Shown here in pieces: positions 52,793 through 54,534 of a DNA stretch of 54,534 nt (the first letter of the stretch is position 1; every line of letters starts with the position of its first letter). The notes beneath the pieces were generated by a model that worked only from the letters and a program-made list of their open reading frames with translations, did no database searches and was not told the DNA's origin. A program made the position numbers and the translations under genes. The DNA comes from an uncultured Chlamydiae bacterium (lineage in GTDB: Bacteria > Chlamydiota > Chlamydiia > Chlamydiales > Rhabdochlamydiaceae): the NCBI GenBank assembly GCA_903824495.1, contig CAIJXB010000045.1, positions 1-54,534 on the forward strand, given 5' to 3'.

Positions 52793-54534
52793 ATGAATGT
52801 CAACGGTGAGCAAGTTCAAAGATTCCTAGAGGGATCGATTGAAGGTAGGGACGTAAAAACTTCCGAGTCTCTTAAGAAAATACAAACATTCATAGAGAAG
52901 AATCCTCAGGTAATCGATCCGCTTATAGAAAATCTGGCATCTACAAAAAACGTACTCGATTATTTAGAATCTCTTATTCAGGAAAACCCTTCTTGTAAAA
53001 GCACCGTCGAAAAGATAAAAAACACAGTTGAATGCAAAATTGTAGAAAGAAATCGGAATTGTTTTTTTGACACGTTGGATCGATATAAAGACTTGAGCCC
53101 TATTCACTTAAAAGAAATCGTTCAGAGGATCTTGAAGATCTCAGATCCAGGCATAATATGGGAAGAAGTGAATAAGAGAGATCGGAGCGGCACTCTGGTT
53201 CAGATAGTTCGCATAGAGTCTATAAAATTTTGGGCGGCTAACAATGGTTGGGGAACTTCTGAGCATATTCAAAAGTGTGGCATAACGGATCAGCTAGTTC
53301 TTACAGAGATAGCTAAGATAGCAGCGGCCCAAAGTGGAGAGGGGGTTTCTAGGGCTATTCAAAACTATGGCATTACAGATCAAAATGCTCTTATAGAGAT
53401 AGCCAAGATAGCAGCGGCTCAAAGTGGATGGGGAGTTTCCCTATACATTAAAAATTATGGGATTAAAGATCCGAAATCCCTTATAGAGATAGCCAAGATA
53501 GCAGCAGCTCAAAGTGGAGAGGGAGTTTCTCGGTATATTCAAAACTATGGCATTAAAGCTAAAGAAGACCGTATAGCGGTAGCCAAGATAGCAGCAGAAA
53601 GTCGATGGGAAGTTTCTCGGTATATTCAAAAGTATGGCATTACAGATCAGGGTGGTCTTATAGAGATAGCCAAGATAGCAGCAGCTCAAAGTGGAGAGAA
53701 AGTTTCTGAGTATATTCAAGAGTATGGTATTAAAGCTGAAGCAGGCCGTATAGCGATAGCCAAGATAGCAGCAGCTCAAAGTGGATGGGGAGTTTCTCGG
53801 TATATTCACAAGTATGGGATTAAAGATCCGAAAGCTCTTATACAGATAGCAAAGCTGGCAGCAGCTCAAAGTGGATGGGGAGTTTCTCTATACATTAAAA
53901 ATTATGGGATTAAAGATCCGAAAGCTCTTGTAGAGATAGTCAAGATAGCAGTAACTCAAAGTGGAGACAGAGTTTCAGAGTATATTCAAGAGTATGGTAT
54001 TAAAGCTGAAGCAGACCGCATAGAGATAGCCAAGATAGCAGCAACTAAAGATCCAGAGAGAGTTTCTAAGCATATTCAAAAGTATGGTATTACAGATCAG
54101 GGTGCTCTTATAAAGATAGCCAAGATAGCAGCAGCTAAAGATCCAGAGGGAGTTTCTAACAACATTAAAAAGTATGGCATTACAGATCAAAATGCTCTTA
54201 TAGAGATAGCAAATGGTGTAGCAGCTCAAAGTGGACGGATAATTTCTAAGGATATTAAAAACTATGGCATTACAGATCAAAATACTCGTATAGAGATAGC
54301 CAAGATAGCAGCAGCTAAAGATCCAGAGGGAATTTCTGAGCATATTCAAAACTATGGCATTACAGATCAGAAAGCTCGTATAGAGATAGCAAAAGTTGCA
54401 GCGACTCAAAGTGGATGGGGAGTTTCTTTATATATTAAAAACTATGGCATTACAGATCAAAATGCTCTTATAGAGATAGCCAAGATAGCAGCAGCTAAAG
54501 ATCCAGAGGGAGTTTCTTTATATATTAAAAACTA
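52793..54534 (+). CDS. Solenoid protein of 30-residue tandem repeats, 3' end outside window
   Basis: I translated this frame codon by codon: ATG at 52793, no stop to the window end (580 complete codons plus 2 bases). It is a real ORF despite the lack of a terminus. Residues ~1-160 are a non-repetitive helical head (MNVNGEQVQRFLEG, IEKNPQVIDPLIENL, HLKEIVQRILKI). From ~162 come at least 14 repeats, consensus YGITDQNALIEIAKIAAAQSG followed by xGVSxYIQN, 30 residues each (one of 29). The form is helix - short turn - helix, as in HEAT-like or other alpha-solenoids. No signal peptide is seen. It starts 1 base after the efflux channel stop, with GGGG ~12 bases upstream, so coupling with the efflux operon is suggested. 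Family not recognised; host-directed effector or scaffold is inference. Confidence 0.85.
   Translation, partial: MNVNGEQVQRFLEGSIEGRDVKTSESLKKIQTFIEKNPQVIDPLIENLASTKNVLDYLESLIQENPSCKSTVEKIKNTVECKIVERNRNCFFDTLDRYKDLSPIHLKEIVQRILKISDPGIIWEEVNKRDRSGTLVQIVRIESIKFWAANNGWGTSEHIQKCGITDQLVLTEIAKIAAAQSGEGVSRAIQNYGITDQNALIEIAKIAAAQSGWGVSLYIKNYGIKDPKSLIEIAKIAAAQSGEGVSRYIQNYGIKAKEDRIAVAKIAAESRWEVSRYIQKYGITDQGGLIEIAKIAAAQSGEKVSEYIQEYGIKAEAGRIAIAKIAAAQSGWGVSRYIHKYGIKDPKALIQIAKLAAAQSGWGVSLYIKNYGIKDPKALVEIVKIAVTQSGDRVSEYIQEYGIKAEADRIEIAKIAATKDPERVSKHIQKYGITDQGALIKIAKIAAAKDPEGVSNNIKKYGITDQNALIEIANGVAAQSGRIISKDIKNYGITDQNTRIEIAKIAAAKDPEGISEHIQNYGITDQKARIEIAKVAATQSGWGVSLYIKNYGITDQNALIEIAKIAAAKDPEGVSLYIKN
53276..54534 (+). 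repeat. 90-bp coding tandem repeat, at least 14 copies, continuing past the window
   Basis: Equivalent bases recur at 53281, 53371, 53461, 53551, 53638 and 53728: steps of 90 bp, with one step of 87. Copies alternate between two variant forms at the second-helix entry, AAAQSGWGV-type and AAAKDPEGV-type, and between ITDQ, IKDP and IKAE at the first. High DNA identity shows recent expansion. Confidence 0.92.

Noticed and set aside
53441..54409. Minus-strand ORFs rich in Cys, Tyr and Leu at the window end
   Set aside because: They are the antisense of the 90-bp repeats and show the same periodicity. The plus frame is open throughout with a coherent protein.

Overview
The window looks like a chromosome segment from a chlamydia-like bacterium (Chlamydiota outside the classical Chlamydiaceae). 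The main evidence is the order pbp2 - tRNA-Gly - rpsB - tsf - pyrH - frr. In Chlamydia trachomatis the same genes run pbp2 (CT682) - ompA (CT681) - rpsB - tsf - pyrH - frr (CT677). The oversized PBP2 (about 1140 residues), the dapF gene and the wealth of type V secretion proteins agree with this. Genus is not assigned; that would need marker-gene comparison. No insertion sequence, prophage, CRISPR array or rRNA was found.

Layout. (1) 1-20865 is a two-partner secretion (TPS) island. It holds two tandem filamentous-haemagglutinin-like exoproteins (the first cut by the window edge), one TpsB outer-membrane transporter, and on the opposite strand a giant 4154-residue TpsA paralogue with about 27 near-identical 88-89-residue repeats. 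(2) 20985-24046 carries cell-envelope genes: a barrel-only inverse autotransporter divergent from the giant, a PagL-like lipid A deacylase, and a two-gene operon of secreted unknowns (one TPR-like). (3) 24152-31028 is the conserved core: pbp2, tRNA-Gly(TCC), rpsB-tsf-pyrH-frr, tRNA-Glu(TTC), tRNA-Lys(TTT) and a strong terminator. (4) 31047-34739, minus strand: amino-acid permease, dapF, a gene of unknown function, then argR. (5) 34804-39716, minus strand: a Gly-rich classical autotransporter and a cytidylyltransferase/SDR fusion predicted to make CDP-ribitol. (6) 39803-41019: TspO and a compact DnaQ-type exonuclease with a nuclear-localisation-like basic tail. (7) 41209-43677 is a decaying locus of helical-repeat proteins: one intact gene, a small membrane-protein pseudogene with two in-frame stops, and a frameshifted paralogue. 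(8) 43544-47022: an internally duplicated putative lipoprotein and a class III adenylate cyclase. (9) 47122-54534: a complete RND efflux operon (membrane fusion protein, inner-membrane pump, outer-membrane factor). One base after it begins a long ORF built of at least fourteen 30-residue repeats, still open at the window end.

Together the accessory part is devoted to the cell surface: four large adhesin-like proteins, two transport barrels, a lipid A modifier and a nucleotide-activated polyol pathway. This would fit an intracellular bacterium that remodels its surface and host contacts. The least familiar elements are the giant repeat TpsA with a higher-order repeat pattern, the solenoid protein attached to the efflux operon, the NLS-bearing exonuclease, and the decaying helical-repeat family.
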